A stretch of 64,000 nt of DNA, from positions 1,798,001-1,862,000 of the forward strand of contig SRSI01000004.1 of NCBI GenBank assembly GCA_005656395.1. Direction: 5' to 3'. A model generated the notes under the pieces. It was not told where the DNA came from, made no database searches, and was given only the letters and a program-made list of their open reading frames with translations. This document shows, in pieces, positions 51,501 to 64,000 of the stretch (position 1 is its first letter; the number at the start of each line of letters is the position of its first letter). The stretch comes from Strongyloides papillosus. Taxonomy: Eukaryota; Nematoda; Chromadorea; Rhabditida; Strongyloididae. The translations under genes and the position numbers were made by a program.

Positions 51501-51885
51501 ATGATGATAAGTAAAAACTTTATTATTGCTTTATTATTTGGATTTTTCTACATTACTTTTGTTGTAACTGCTGATACAGTACATGATGAAGGTAATTTTT
51601 AATAAAATTTCCTGTATTCTTTAAATAAAATCATTAACTAATAATATTAATTTTAATATAATTACAATTTTAGCTGCTCGAGCAACAATCAACGCTGGAA
51701 TAAGCGATCCAAGAGAAAATGATGATTTCGTTCTTCGTAAAATTTATCGTGATCTTACAACATCTCTTGAACTTCTTGAACAATATGCAGTTATGAATCA
51801 TGGAATATTCCTTAATGAAAATCATCCAAGAATGGTGGAGAAACGTAGAAATAAATTTGAATTTATTCGTTTTGGTAGAAAGTAA
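51501..51885 (+). CDS. flp-12: FMRFamide-like neuropeptide precursor FLP-12
   Basis: Two exons, 51501-51591 and 51674-51885, in phase, 100 residues. A signal peptide (NFIIALLFGFFYITFVVTA) and a helical spacer (LRKIYRDLTTSLELLEQYA) lead to a single peptide copy, EKR-RNKFEFIRFG-RK, at the very end. RNKFEFIRFamide is the FLP-12 peptide of C. elegans and other nematodes. The dibasic KR before and the glycine plus RK after give complete processing and amidation signals. Two adjacent ATGs (51501, 51504) can start the protein equally well. The gene lies 1.2 kb after flp-8 on the same strand. Confidence 0.93.
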
Positions 51886-54800
51886 AATGCATTTTATTTT
51901 AAATTTTTACAATACTCACACACATACTTATATCCATACCAAAGCATACCTGACTTTGTGATGACTTTTAAAAAAGTTTATTATTATTTTCGCAATTGTA
52001 ATCAAAAATTATAAAAAAAAAACTTCTATTTTATTCCATCATCTAATATTACAATATTCAAAAGAACAACAAATGGTATAAAGTTTTAGAAATAACTTTT
52101 CTGGAGAGACATTAACTCTTGCTGTTGAATAATATTGTTTTATTTTCCAAAAGATAGATTGAAAACTTTAAGATGTCAAATATTATTCAAGTCATGATAC
52201 AATTGTATGCCACAGTAAATGATTTTATACTTAAACTGTTCATTATTTTATGCTTTTTTTATTTTAATAAAACATTAGCTAAAGAGCCATGTAATTTAAA
52301 TAATTTTGGGTATAAAATTTAAATTATAAAGTATTCTCTAAAAAATAGTATACAACTTTCAAAAATTTTTAATACTATTGTATTGAATTTTTAAGTATGT
52401 AATATAAACTATTCGTGTTTAAATTATATGTTAGCAAAATGTTTTTTTAAAAATAACCTTCTATATTTATCTGTTTCGTTACAAACTTTATTGAAGATAA
52501 TGGATTTCGATAAAAAAATTATGAAATGCTTAAAAATTAAATAACATTATTTTTTCCGCAATCTTGATAAAGCAAAAAATTTTTAACATTTAAATAATTT
52601 TTTTTAATTCCTTAAATATTATATTAAAAAGAAATTTATGTTTTTAAACATCTTCATTGTATAGGCTTATTTAATTTCTTCTTCTTTATATTTTTTCCAA
52701 AATGCAAATAATGAATTAATAAATGCTGACTTTGAATATGAAAGAATTAATCATGAGCATATTCATGTGGTGTTTTATTTTTGATTTTAGTTATTATAAG
52801 CAAAATGTAAAAGATTTTATAGGGAATCAAAAAACATTCAAAACTGCTTAATATCCAAAATTGATTGTGACAAATTCGAATATATTGAAAATGTATGAAA
52901 TACAAACAAAAACAATCTTTCGTTTTTGTTCCACAAAAGTATTATTTAAATAATTTATTTTATTACAATCTTCTCTAATAAATTTAATTTAAATATTTTT
53001 AAATAAAAAAAATTAGCTATTCCGTTTCTTAGAAATTTTTTCTTGAGTAATAAGCAAAATAACATTGATATTCATTTTATATTGTATACTTGTCCACAAT
53101 TTTTAATATTATTTTTATTTAGTAAAGCTTATTCATTATTTAAAAAAAATTAATGCACCATGATATGTTCAATCAACATTATTATTAACAATAAAGCAAG
53201 TTAAATTAATATCACATTTATTAATATATTTTTTTATAAGAGGTATCATTTTTAATATGCTATTTTTTTAAAAGAGCTTTCAAAAACAGAAGAACGAATA
53301 AACTTTATTTGAAATTGAAAATTTAAATTTTTTGAAGAAGGAAATATTTTACAGAAAAACATTTTGATAAAATCTAAATAATGTTTTTTGGGGAACAAAG
53401 TGATTGAATTAATTTTACGTATATAAGTGAGTATTAATAGAAAATTATTTAAAAATTTGTGATATCCCTTTTACATTACATTGAATATTTTTAAAAATTA
53501 GAAATCCTTACGATTTTATTATTTGTATTCATTTAATAGTTTTTTCGTTTATATACTACATTACAATCAAAGATTTTTTATCCATAAAAGTTTTGAATAA
53601 TATTTTATTTTTGAGTGTTGTAAAAATAATATAAGCAAACGGATATTGGAAAGTCTCTTTCTAAAACAAGAAATCTTAGGATTGACGGTTCTTCGACCTC
53701 AATAAGCAAATATTTTTATTAACTTTACGATTTCACTTTAGAATAATTTAGTAAAGGAATTTTTATCGAATGTCATTGTACAATATTTTTGGTTATCATA
53801 AGTATTATTTCAGCTGTTAATATCCGTGTTGAATAACATTGATTCACAAGAAAAAACTACTTATCCTTCAAAATTAAACTTAATATTCATAGTCACAATT
53901 TGTTCTTTTTATTCTTGCAAAAAAATATCACAATGTATTTATCTCATTTAAGATCTAAATATACAATAGGTAAAAAATTTTTAACTTATCAAATTTATGT
54001 AATATTTGAATTGTAAAATAATTTAAAAATCGCATGTAAAATTTAATCTTACAAATATTAATAAATATTTTGAATCATTAAACATGTTAGTATTTGCATT
54101 AAAATATTTATTTTTTTAAAGAAATAGTTCAAAATTTTAAACTCTTTATTTAAAGAACTTTTTCTTAAACATTTTTACTGACTTATTTATTAAAAAAACA
54201 CATACTTGTATGTGTAAAGAGTGAAAATTTCATAGTATTTTTTGTATCAACTGAAATTTTATCATAAAATTTATAAATCGTAAATTGTTTTTTTCTTATT
54301 GAATAATTACAATGGTTTTGTTATTTACTAAATGTTTTTAGAAAATTTTAATTCTCTATATTAATGTTTAAAATAATAATCGAATAATATTTTTGATTTA
54401 TAACAAAGATTGCTAAAAATAACTTTTTAGAAATATTCTTGTACTTTAAATTCAATTTCCATAAAATCTTTTACTAACCAAAATGATAAAAATTGAATCC
54501 TTCAAATCGGGACTAGTGTAGTAACTCGTATAAAAAATCTATATTTTCATTAATTTAAAAATATGGGTTAGTTAAATTACACCAACTTTATTAATTATTT
54601 ACTCTTGATATTTGTCAATAATCATTAGAAGAATTTTCCTTGTATTGTCAAAGGGAATATATATAAAGATTACTTTTACTTGTTTATGATGTTATGCATT
54701 TACTTAATTATAAAGAATATATAAAACATAACCTTTCAGTTAAATGATACTATTTTTAATCATCCAATTTTCGAATAATTGTTATAATCTTTAAAATTTC

Positions 54801-57800
54801 AAGAATCAACACATCGTCATCTTCTCGATATCCAAAAAATTAAATGACAACTAATAAAGTGTCAATTTATTCAATATTTATTTTAACAATTGATTTTTAA
54901 AATTCATCAAATAACAACATTTTTACTGCTTTATTTAATAAATTCTTTAAGGCTTTATATTTACTGGTTCTACAATTCCATATTTGAGGTATAAATAACG
55001 TAGGTGAAAATTCGATAAATATTGTTATATTTTAATGATATTTTTAATAATATATCTTTTTACAGCTGATACTTTTTTGTCGATAACATCATTAATAATA
55101 AATATAATCTCGATGTCAAAATATCTCTTCATTTTTTTACCTTCTTGTTTTTGGTAAGTCTTCAAATTATAAAATAAAATTTTGATATTTTATTGACAAA
55201 ATAAATTGATGTTGTCAAAAAAACTATAACTTCTGTTTTTTCATCTAATACATGTTGAATTATTGTTAGAAAAGATTTTAAATTGATTGCTTATATATTA
55301 TTTATACTTCATATATTATTATGGCAAAAGTTGTTTTTTGGCGTAGATATTCAGGATTAATTAACTTTTGACAATTTAAAATTATCATATAACAAAAGTT
55401 CCACAAGAAAAATAAAATGAATATTTCGACATTTATATAAAAAAATGATTATGTATGACCGTCATTGTTTGATAATACTTTGTCTTAGAAACGAAATAAA
55501 TGGATGATATGATGTGAAGAAGTCTTTTATAATTTCCTTTTAAATAAATTTAAAAAGAAAGGATTTTTTTGCAAAATACGTTATTAAATCTTCTTTTATC
55601 ACGTCATTCAATTGAAATTTTTTTAATTAACTTATTTTTAGAAACACTAAATATAATTCAAACTCTATTATTATACTATATACTATATTCTCTCTTTCAT
55701 TGTGATTAAATTTACTAAATATTAATCCATCACATAGATTTTAAAATAGTTCAATGAAATTTATGAGAAATAGGAAGTGCTGCTGATTCACAAGAACAAT
55801 GTATTTGAACAAATGTTAGCAATTACAGTTATACATCCATCATTCTTTTTTTATTTATTATTTTCCTTCATATGTAATGATTATTTCCTATCACTCTACT
55901 TTTAGTATTTTGTTATACATACAAGTTTCATTACTTATGTTTTACCACTCTTGTATTTGTAAAATAGTAAATCCACTACTGTATTTAATAATATATAAAA
56001 TATATTAAACATTAATATGATTTTAAAAATAGCTATTACAATATTATGAAACATAAAGTATATTCTATTAAATTACAACAAAGTTGAATAATATAGTAAG
56101 AAGAATAAAATAAAGCTATTTCAAGTGAATTTTAAATAATAATATAACTGTCATAATTATTTTCTAATTGTCATCTTCTGTATTATAAAAAAAGTTACAT
56201 TATTTTGCATATATTTTATGAACTGAAAAATAAATAAATTAAAAGGAATTAAAAAATGAATGAATTGATGATAAAATACAATTTTAATGTTAATAATTTC
56301 TAAGCATACTATTACACATGTATGATATTTTATTATTATAAAAACCATTAAAACAGAATAAATTGCAAGAAACGTGAATCAAAATATAATTACCACTTTA
56401 AAATAATTACTATTCCTATTAAGACAATAACACATATGAATTAACTAGACAATTTAACAAAACAATTTTAAAGTATTAGTATTTCATAGAAGATAATTTA
56501 TGTAAATAAAACCATTAAAAAGAAAGCTTTTGGTAATATTAATAAAAAATTTATAGAAAAATTTATCATAACAAAACAACATTTAAAATTTTGTTTAAAT
56601 GGAAGCAACAATTTTCTTTAATAAATTGAAGTGATTTAAGTTAGATAGTTGCTAAAAATTAGCATATATTAATAATAAAGTTAAAAAAGTAAACACATTT
56701 TAAAAATAAGGCATGCTATTTATTGTAGTTAAATAAAAAAGCGAATATATTTGAATTGTTTTTTGCATGTTTCAATAAATAAATCATATTTTGTTCGAAT
56801 TATAATAATCTTGAAAAAAATTAAAGAAGTTTTAAAAAAAAGGAAAGGATAAAAGTAACATTAATTGTAAATTAAAAAAAAGAAACTTAACTGATTAATT
56901 TAATTTTTTAAAAATCTTTTTAATTCTAAACTTTTTTGTAATATAAAATAAACTATTGTAATTTTATTTTCAATATAACAGTAACATTTAAATCAACTTT
57001 TATTAATATCTAGTGACACATTGTCGTCAAGCATCAAAATTAAACACTTACACGAGAAAGATAAGTAAATTAAAAAAAATTTTATAAATTTAAAAACAAT
57101 GATTTTTCAAAGAAATACTTTAAATTAATAACCTATTAAAAATGAGTATACCTTACAAAGTTTTAACAAATCGTCTTTAATTTACTTTTTTTTCTAATTT
57201 TTCATTCATTATTTATATAAATGCATACTTTATACTATATATTATCTGAAAGTGTTTCTACATGTTCAAATGTGATTTATTAAATTTCAATTTTCCTGAC
57301 TACCTAACATTTTTCCTGTTTTTTTTAAATATAAAAAATATTTTTTTTAACTTTTTTATTGATAAATAAGTACATTATACAAAAGTATATATTTAAATTG
57401 ATATTATTAAACATAACTAATTTTAGTCTAATTTTCTTGATACTATTCTTTTTCATTAAATTGTTTAGAAATATATATTATTTGGGATATAGGCATTAAG
57501 ATTGATTATTTAAGAGCAAAGATAAGAAAAAGACAGAATTTCTTCTATTTTCCATTCTATTTTAGAAAACCAAAAATCAAAGTTTTAAAAATTTTGCAAA
57601 GTATATTAAAAAATACGATATGCTCATAAATAAATTTCTTCATTTATTTGTTAATAAGTGAATTGAATTTTGCCATAATGATATTACATTATATTTATTT
57701 TGTAGCCAAGAAGGACCGAATTATTTCTCTAAAAATCTCATTTTAATTCATTTGATACTAAATGAATTAACTGACTTCGAAAAAATATTTTATTTGTTTT

Positions 57801-60800
57801 ATATAAAATATTGTAGCATTTTTAAATGAATACAGCGAATATAACTATTGTTAATATATAGTCTTTTAAGTCTTTTCTGTTTTTGTTTAAAAAATTATCC
57901 TTTTAAAAGTTAATTAAGTATATTAAATATGAAGCTTAACAAAAAAATTATTAATAACTTTTTTAAATATTTTGACACTGTGAAAAATCCCTATTGATTA
58001 CATATAACATCACCAACTATGTAAAATGTTAAAAAAGTCACATTTAATTGAAAAAACTACTTTTACACTCTTGTTAAAACTATTAAATTTTTATCTATCA
58101 ATTTTCAATTTCTTTGAATATAGAATACTTTATTTTAAAAATAATTTTTATCAATGCATTTTTGTTTAATAATATTGCACTTTAAACTTTTTTTAACTAT
58201 CCGATCTTAATAAAGATTTTGAAATGTATCTTACGGCTTGTTCAAATATACCAAAATGACCATTTATATTTTTATTTTACTGAACATAATTACAATCATT
58301 TTTAAGAATACTTGATCAATTATTTCAGTTATAATTAATTACACTATCCATAAATTTCTCCCTATTCAAAAAATTTTTTTTATTTCTTTACTATCTTTTA
58401 CTACTGCTTCCATTAAAATAATTTTATACTAAATAAATTAACTCAAACTTAATGATTGGCTTTGTATCAATTAGAATCCCTTTTATTTAAAATTAATTCT
58501 TGCTTCATGTTTATTATAATTATTTGAAAAGACTAATCAAGTAATTTTATTTAAATTGTTCTTTGTTAATCTCAATAATTTTAAAATAATAGATCAGTAG
58601 CAGAAAAACTACATGAGAAATTATACAATGAATTATAAAAGATAATCGATAGATAACAAAAATATAAAAAATTGGTAGCTGATTTTTGAAACTTTTAGCT
58701 TCTATGTTAGAAAAACTAGAAATAAACAATAATTAGTAGTAATCAAAAGAGGAAATTAAAATTAGAAAGTTCCATTGACTAGAAAATATCAGAAAAATGA
58801 CTATTTGATAATTATCTAACAAAAATTATTTTAAAGCATATAAATTAATGACTATCCAAAATTTTATACTAGCGGTAAAATAAAAAATAGATTTTAATGA
58901 ATGATAAGAAACAAAAAATGAAATCTCAAATTTTCACTGTAAACTTTTTTAGTTTCTAGACAGTATTTTGTGTAATTGAAAATAATGATAGACATAATTG
59001 CAACATTTTTACTATACAGAATTTATAAATTGCGATAGATCGATCTAATAACAAACACTATCAAATTGTATAACTTTAAATAGATATAATCCTATAATGT
59101 AACATTTCAGATTCAATAATGATGACCAACTTTTATTAAATCGTTCTTGAATGAAACATAATTTTTCTTTTCAAAGATAAAAGAAGTTTCAATTTCATTT
59201 TTCAGGAAAACCATGTACTAGTTTTTTATTTCTGAACTAATAGAGGTTTGTTTGATCTAATAGATTATTTGCTTAATATTTCTAAAATTTCCTAATTAAG
59301 ATGTAATTAAAAAAACGCCTGAAATTTTAGGAAAATCGTGATTATTGATATTTAATAAATTTATAAACTTAATGAATTACAAAACTAATAATAATTTAGA
59401 CATATAAAGTTTTGACTTCAAAGATTATTTATTTATAGTAATCATATCTATAAATACTTTTAAAGAGGAAGTTGCATGAATTCATATTAAAAAATTACTT
59501 TGTGACTAGAGTTATACTAAAGTCGTCTATTTTTTGACAAAACCTTCTACTAAATAATTGATTTCATCTTAATTTAAAAATGAGTATAATATCAAACTTT
59601 TAATACATGTATTAACAGAGTTATTAAAGAAAAAATGTAAAAAATTACTTATTAGACACTGTGAGTATAAATCTAGAATAATTTATGTGAATAACATATT
59701 CTTCTAATTATTTTAGCATTATTACATTTTTATTACGATTACTATTGACCTTAAAATTTAAAACTATACTTTTTATAATTTTGCTTTTTAAAAAAAAGTC
59801 TTATTATAAAAAAAATAGTAATTTATCGTTTTTTTCTACATTCAAAGCAGCTTATTTATATATTTACTTATTCAAAAAATAATCTACTAATTTGGTTTTT
59901 AAATTAAAGTACTTTAGGGTTATAATCTTTCATGCATTTTAATATTATCATTATCACAAAAAACAAAGGATAAATGAATGTGACGAAATGATTTTAAAAA
60001 GAAATATTCTTTAAATAAATATAGAATATGAAGTTATTATAATAATCATAAATTTTTAAAATTTTAACGCATAGTTATACTAATTCTAAGTATTCAACCA
60101 TTAGAAATAAAAAAAAACTATTTATTCCAATGTCATTTGTTGGGATAAATTCTTATTTAATATAAATTTCTCGTCACAAATGCTTTTTTTGACCAGAACA
60201 TTGTAAAAAAACTTTTTTAAACATGTTAATTCCTACATTAGAAAAAAATTTTATTTTATAATTTCTTAGATATTTCTAGTTTAAAAATGCATGTTTTATT
60301 GCTTTAAGATTTCTTTTGAAAATATATTAAAGAATAATTACTAAATAAATGTTTTTATCTTATTTACTATTGTCAAAATATTAATATACAATGTTATGTC
60401 TAGTGATTATAATATACAAAAGATTAATAAATTATTTAAATAACTTATTACTATTTGTTTAGAAACGTAATATTTTTATTATTGTTGAAATATATTCTTT
60501 TAAGAAGTAATTTTATATAAATTAAAAGAAAATAGCCATTTCTTTTTAATTTCAAATTTTAGACACAGTTTTTCTACTTGATATAAAATGTAACGAAAAT
60601 AAGAAGAGAAATACAAAACAATGAATACTTAATTTTACTTTAAAATTTACTTGCCATTCAAACATTTATTGCAAAATATTAACAGTTTTAAACTATATTT
60701 TATCTGTAAATGATAAAATAATAAATGTAAAATGATACAAGCGCTATTTGACATTTTATTTCAATTATGCTTCTGTATCGAATTTACTGTTTATATTATT

Positions 60801-63463
60801 ACTTCTGTAATTATTCAAATATTTTATATTGAGTTTAAATTAAAGTTATAGTATAATAAATATATGTTTATATTTTTTTTCGAAAAATTAGACTGTACTA
60901 CATTATCAAAATTTTTTTACTAAATATCTTTTAGTCTACCAATCAAATACCATACATTTTTGCCAACTTTTTTATCTTTCAACTAATTAATCATTAATTT
61001 TATATGATGAGTAAAAAATATATATTTCAATTAGCAAAAAATAATCGTTTTTACTTGTCAAAATAAATAATTTTATTATATAATCAATATAATTGTTAAG
61101 CACATTTTTTTCTATAGAACATTATTAAATCATTGTATATTAATGATGCTACTATATGTTGTTGTTAAAACTATTTTTATTTAATTTTAATTGTTTAGTA
61201 AATTTAATTATTTTATAACGTTAAACACATACTTTTACAAACTTTCTATTAAATGCAGTGGATAGTAGCTTTTAAAATATCTATCATTGAGCAGAACCAT
61301 AAACAAAAGTAAAGTTAATTTCATACGATTGAAATATATTACTTATTCATATAATAGTAAAGTACAATTACCATTTGATTAGGCTTGAATATGTAGGGTG
61401 TTATATTAATTGATATTATATTTGTAAAATATTTTAATTTTCAATAAATATATCGGAGATTAATTTTGATTTATTTACTTGATAACATTTTGATGTTGTT
61501 GTTTAATTATTAAGTAGTATGTACGCAAATACATCTACAAATAAAACCAACACGAAAGTTTGCATTTTTCTAGGATAATTGTATTTTTTCTATAAATATT
61601 TACTTCTTTTGAATATCTTATATTCATATGCAATAAAATATTTTAAAATGATATAAAATTGTTATGATTGTTGCTAGTATTCATATATCATCTCTTTGAT
61701 AACTTTTACATAGAAATATAATAATTTTTCGTTATAAGACATCTTAGGGTAACTTAGTTCTACTTATTATAAATCTCTGTTTAAAAAAAAGATAGTAATA
61801 AATCTAAATTGTTTGTGAAAGCACTATATATTTTATAATTATTTTTTAGTATTAATTCTAACAATAAATGAAAATATTTTGACAGATAAAATGATATAAA
61901 AAACGATGATTGAGTTAATATTTTTATCATTATGTCATTGTTGTCTTTTTTTAAAATCCATTTATGTTGAAGTATATTTTAGTAATGTTTATCTCTTAAA
62001 ATATCATAATAACATATATGAATTTTTCTAAAATCATATACATATAGTAAGAAATAATATAATTTTTTGTTTTCCAATATGAATAAGAAACTATTTAACT
62101 GTTTATTTTATATAAATGTCGCGTTCTTTAGATATGCATTCAGTGATGAAGGTTAGAATAAATTAATAAAGAAATTGTCAATATTTTATTGATGATAAAA
62201 AATTTTAAAAAAAGCAACTAGATAAATATATTTATTCTGTATAAAAATATATGTCCATTTTTAATTATAAATATAATTTAATGTAAAACTACCAAAAAAT
62301 ATTTTATCTTCAAACATTAATAACTTATTCCTTTAGAAAATATTTACTACTGCCAAAAGTACAATTTTATAAAGCTTTATGGATAAATAAAATAACTTAA
62401 TCATAAAATCTTATAGTGCTTAAAATCCAATGATAATGACGCATTTCAAATTATTTTAATAATTTATTATATGTTGTAAATTTTTGGAAAATTAGTTTAA
62501 TACACTCATAGATACTTTGAGAGTAAAGATATTCAATGTTTTAAAACAAAAAAGGTAAAGAATAATATTATTAATCTTCTTAAAACGTTTAAATACAAAA
62601 CTTGAAAAAGTATAATGTCTATTGTCATTTAAATAACAACCATGTGTATATATAATATGTTGATGTAAATTATTTCTACAATTTCCCATGGTTACATATT
62701 ATTTTTATATTTGTATAAAAACTTAAAAATTCTTTTTTAAAAATTTTTTACTCTATCATCATTTAATATATTTCATTAAGTTGAATTTTAGTTAACAAAT
62801 ATTTTAATCAACAAGTTTCGATTGCTTTAACATTAACAAATAAACAAATATTGTATATATTTTGTGCAAATGTTTTATGAAATTCCGACTCATCCTCATG
62901 TTTTATAGATATATACTATTAAATATTGAATACTTTTAAAAATTAAATGATTATAAAAATAATTTTTTAATACAAACTATAAATTCATTTTTTTCTTACA
63001 TAAGTGATGTTTTCTATTCAAAATAAACATTAAATTTTTTAAAAATATAATTAGAACAATATTAAATTTAATATATCCCATAAAATTTTATTTAATGATC
63101 TCTTATGCAACAAAAGTTTTTATTAAATATAGTATTTTCATATCGCAAAATATATCAGTGGCTTGAATTCATTTTTTCAAAGTTAAATAACATTACAGTG
63201 CTCTCTTACGTTTTCTTTTTAATAATTCTTATTTTTTTACAATGCTTTTGATTGTCATAAATATGATTATTTTTAAAATCCATGTTTTAAATTGAATTAA
63301 ATTATATAATGCAATTTATACTCAAACATTTTTATAATTTAAATATAAAAATAATAAAAGCACATGAACTTTTCCTTTCAATGCTTTATTTTTATTAAAA
63401 TATTTATACTAATTTTATTTAAAAATTAAATTTTCAGATTATTTATTTATAACGGATAATGGT
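51886..63463. other. 11.6-kb gene desert
   Basis: No frame with a recognisable product, no tRNA and no convincing microRNA hairpin was found on either strand. Frames such as 56157-56348 and 58547-58729 (minus) or 62492-62689 (minus) are short, hydrophobic by A/T bias and unrelated to known families. Small perfect palindromes occur (54198-54215 and 59036-59047). The region may hold the flp-12 3' UTR at its start and long-range control DNA or the gly-20 promoter at its end. Confidence 0.6.
63431..63437 (+). promoter_or_regulatory. Likely trans-splice (spliced-leader) acceptor of gly-20
   Basis: TTTTCAG ends 26 bp before the gly-20 start codon at 63464, with a T-rich run before it and no donor close upstream. 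In nematodes such an acceptor just ahead of the ATG commonly receives the spliced leader. A cis-splice from an unseen 5' UTR exon is the alternative. Confidence 0.45.
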
Positions 63464-64000
63464 ATGAGTTGGTCTCGCAAAACATACCGTGTCTATTTAG
63501 GAGTATGTCTATTGACAGCTCTATACATTGTCTTTGTCTTGTTTTCAAGTAAAAGTGCAAAAAATTACCTTAAAACATTTAATACTTTCCATAGAATGAA
63601 TATCAGTGAAATTCTAAAATCAAGTCAAAATGTTTCGACTGAAACTCGCTTATCAAGTATTGGATTACCACCAGATGAAGTTGTTGACATGTTTAACTAC
63701 ATAAATGATAATTATGAAATGTTAAATAAAAAAAAATTTGAAAATAAAGAGATATTATATGTAATTCTTGTTCAAGTACATGATCGTTTAGAATACCTAC
63801 AAATATTAATCAATTCTCTTGAAAATGTTAAGGGTATTGAAAATTGTTTGATTATTTTTAGTCATGATGTTTACAAAGCAGAAATTGACAGGCCAATTAA
63901 AAATATCACATTTGGGAGGGTGTTACAAATATATTTTCCATTCAATTTACAATTATTTCCAACTATCTTTCCTGGACTTTCAGAAGACGACTGTCCACCA
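63464..64000 (+). CDS. gly-20: GnT-II (alpha-1,6-mannosyl-glycoprotein beta-1,2-GlcNAc transferase), 5' part
   Basis: 179 codons are open to the window edge; the gene continues beyond it. A type II Golgi anchor (VYLGVCLLTALYIVFVLFSS) follows a short cytoplasmic MSWSRKTYR. After a stem region, the start of the catalytic domain closely follows human MGAT2: VQVHDRLEYLQILINSL (human VQVHNRPEYLRLLLDSL), NCLIIFSHDVYKAEI (human NVLVIFSHDFWSTEI) and VLQIYFPFNLQLFPTIFPG (human VLQVFFPFSIQLYPNEFPG). The enzyme adds GlcNAc to the alpha-1,6 arm of N-glycans, opening the way to complex glycans. The start is the second ATG: the first, at 63459, gives only ATG-GTA-TGA and overlaps it. Confidence 0.93.
   Translation, partial: MSWSRKTYRVYLGVCLLTALYIVFVLFSSKSAKNYLKTFNTFHRMNISEILKSSQNVSTETRLSSIGLPPDEVVDMFNYINDNYEMLNKKKFENKEILYVILVQVHDRLEYLQILINSLENVKGIENCLIIFSHDVYKAEIDRPIKNITFGRVLQIYFPFNLQLFPTIFPGLSEDDCPP

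Noticed and set aside
57655..57680. TAAGTGAATTG, resembling miR-86/miR-785.
   Set aside because: A 12-bp pairing arm exists about 75 nt downstream, but the inner region does not fold and a tighter local hairpin competes. Chance is likely in A/T-rich DNA.
58775..59512. Two copies of TGACTAGA, the miR-44/61/247 seed (about 58775 and 59504).
   Set aside because: About one or two copies are expected by chance in the window, and neither forms a precursor-like hairpin.
1..64000. Search for CRISPR arrays, bacterial operons, transposons and tRNA genes.
   Set aside because: No regularly spaced direct repeats, no transposase or reverse transcriptase motifs, no terminal inverted repeats with target duplications, and no tRNA-like B box in a cloverleaf context were seen.

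Overview
The window is nuclear DNA from a nematode, most likely a Strongyloides-type (Strongyloididae) roundworm. The evidence is very high A+T throughout, few and very short introns (mostly 35-53 nt, GTAAGT/GTATGT donors, TTTCAG/TTTTAG acceptors), long A/T-only spacers, and gene content typical of worms: a WRPW Hairy-type bHLH factor, SXP/RAL-2 secreted protein, and FMRFamide-like peptide precursors with KNEFIRFG and RNKFEFIRFG. Family assignments rest on recognised motifs and remembered family members; no database was searched. All exon coordinates are my own splice-site and reading-phase calls.

Layout. 1-5179: spacer with an unexplained GC-richer island. 5180-8495 (+): MYRF-type membrane-bound transcription factor. 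9112-14541 (-): three genes in a row, a TXNDC12/ERp18-like ER thioredoxin, an SLMAP-like FHA/coiled-coil tail-anchored protein, and PICK1 (PDZ+BAR). 17013-17747 (+): Hairy/E(spl) (lin-22-like) repressor. 18866-25884 (+): a large unnamed receptor with LDLa repeats, an EGF-like module, one membrane span and a roughly 1,300-residue tail carrying 25-residue tandem repeats. 26836-31542 (-): a kainate-type glutamate receptor of nine exons, whose 1.46-kb intron holds a complete opposite-strand SXP/RAL-2 gene. 32373-33434 (-): a ZDHHC16-like palmitoyltransferase. 33828-41297 (-): an ATP8B-type P4-ATPase flippase whose 2.1-kb first intron carries two let-7-family seed octamers. 43993-45504 (-): an SLC49-type MFS transporter. 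46628-46717 (+): a hairpin that looks like a mir-240 precursor. 49813-51885 (+): flp-8 and flp-12 neuropeptide precursors side by side. 51886-63463: an 11.6-kb desert. 63464-end (+): the start of GnT-II (gly-20/MGAT2), cut by the window edge.

How the genes relate. There is no operon-like packing; spacing is mostly 0.4-4 kb. Several products belong to neuronal or membrane biology: PICK1 is a known scaffold for glutamate receptors in other animals, and a glutamate receptor, a DHHC acyltransferase, a flippase and two neuropeptides share the window. I see no sequence evidence that this clustering is functional. The observations most worth following are the mir-240-like hairpin with a TATA box and GATA/homeodomain palindrome upstream (a near-identical palindrome lies before flp-8), the flp-8 precursor that stops exactly after its last amidation glycine, the nested SXP gene, and the two let-7 seeds.
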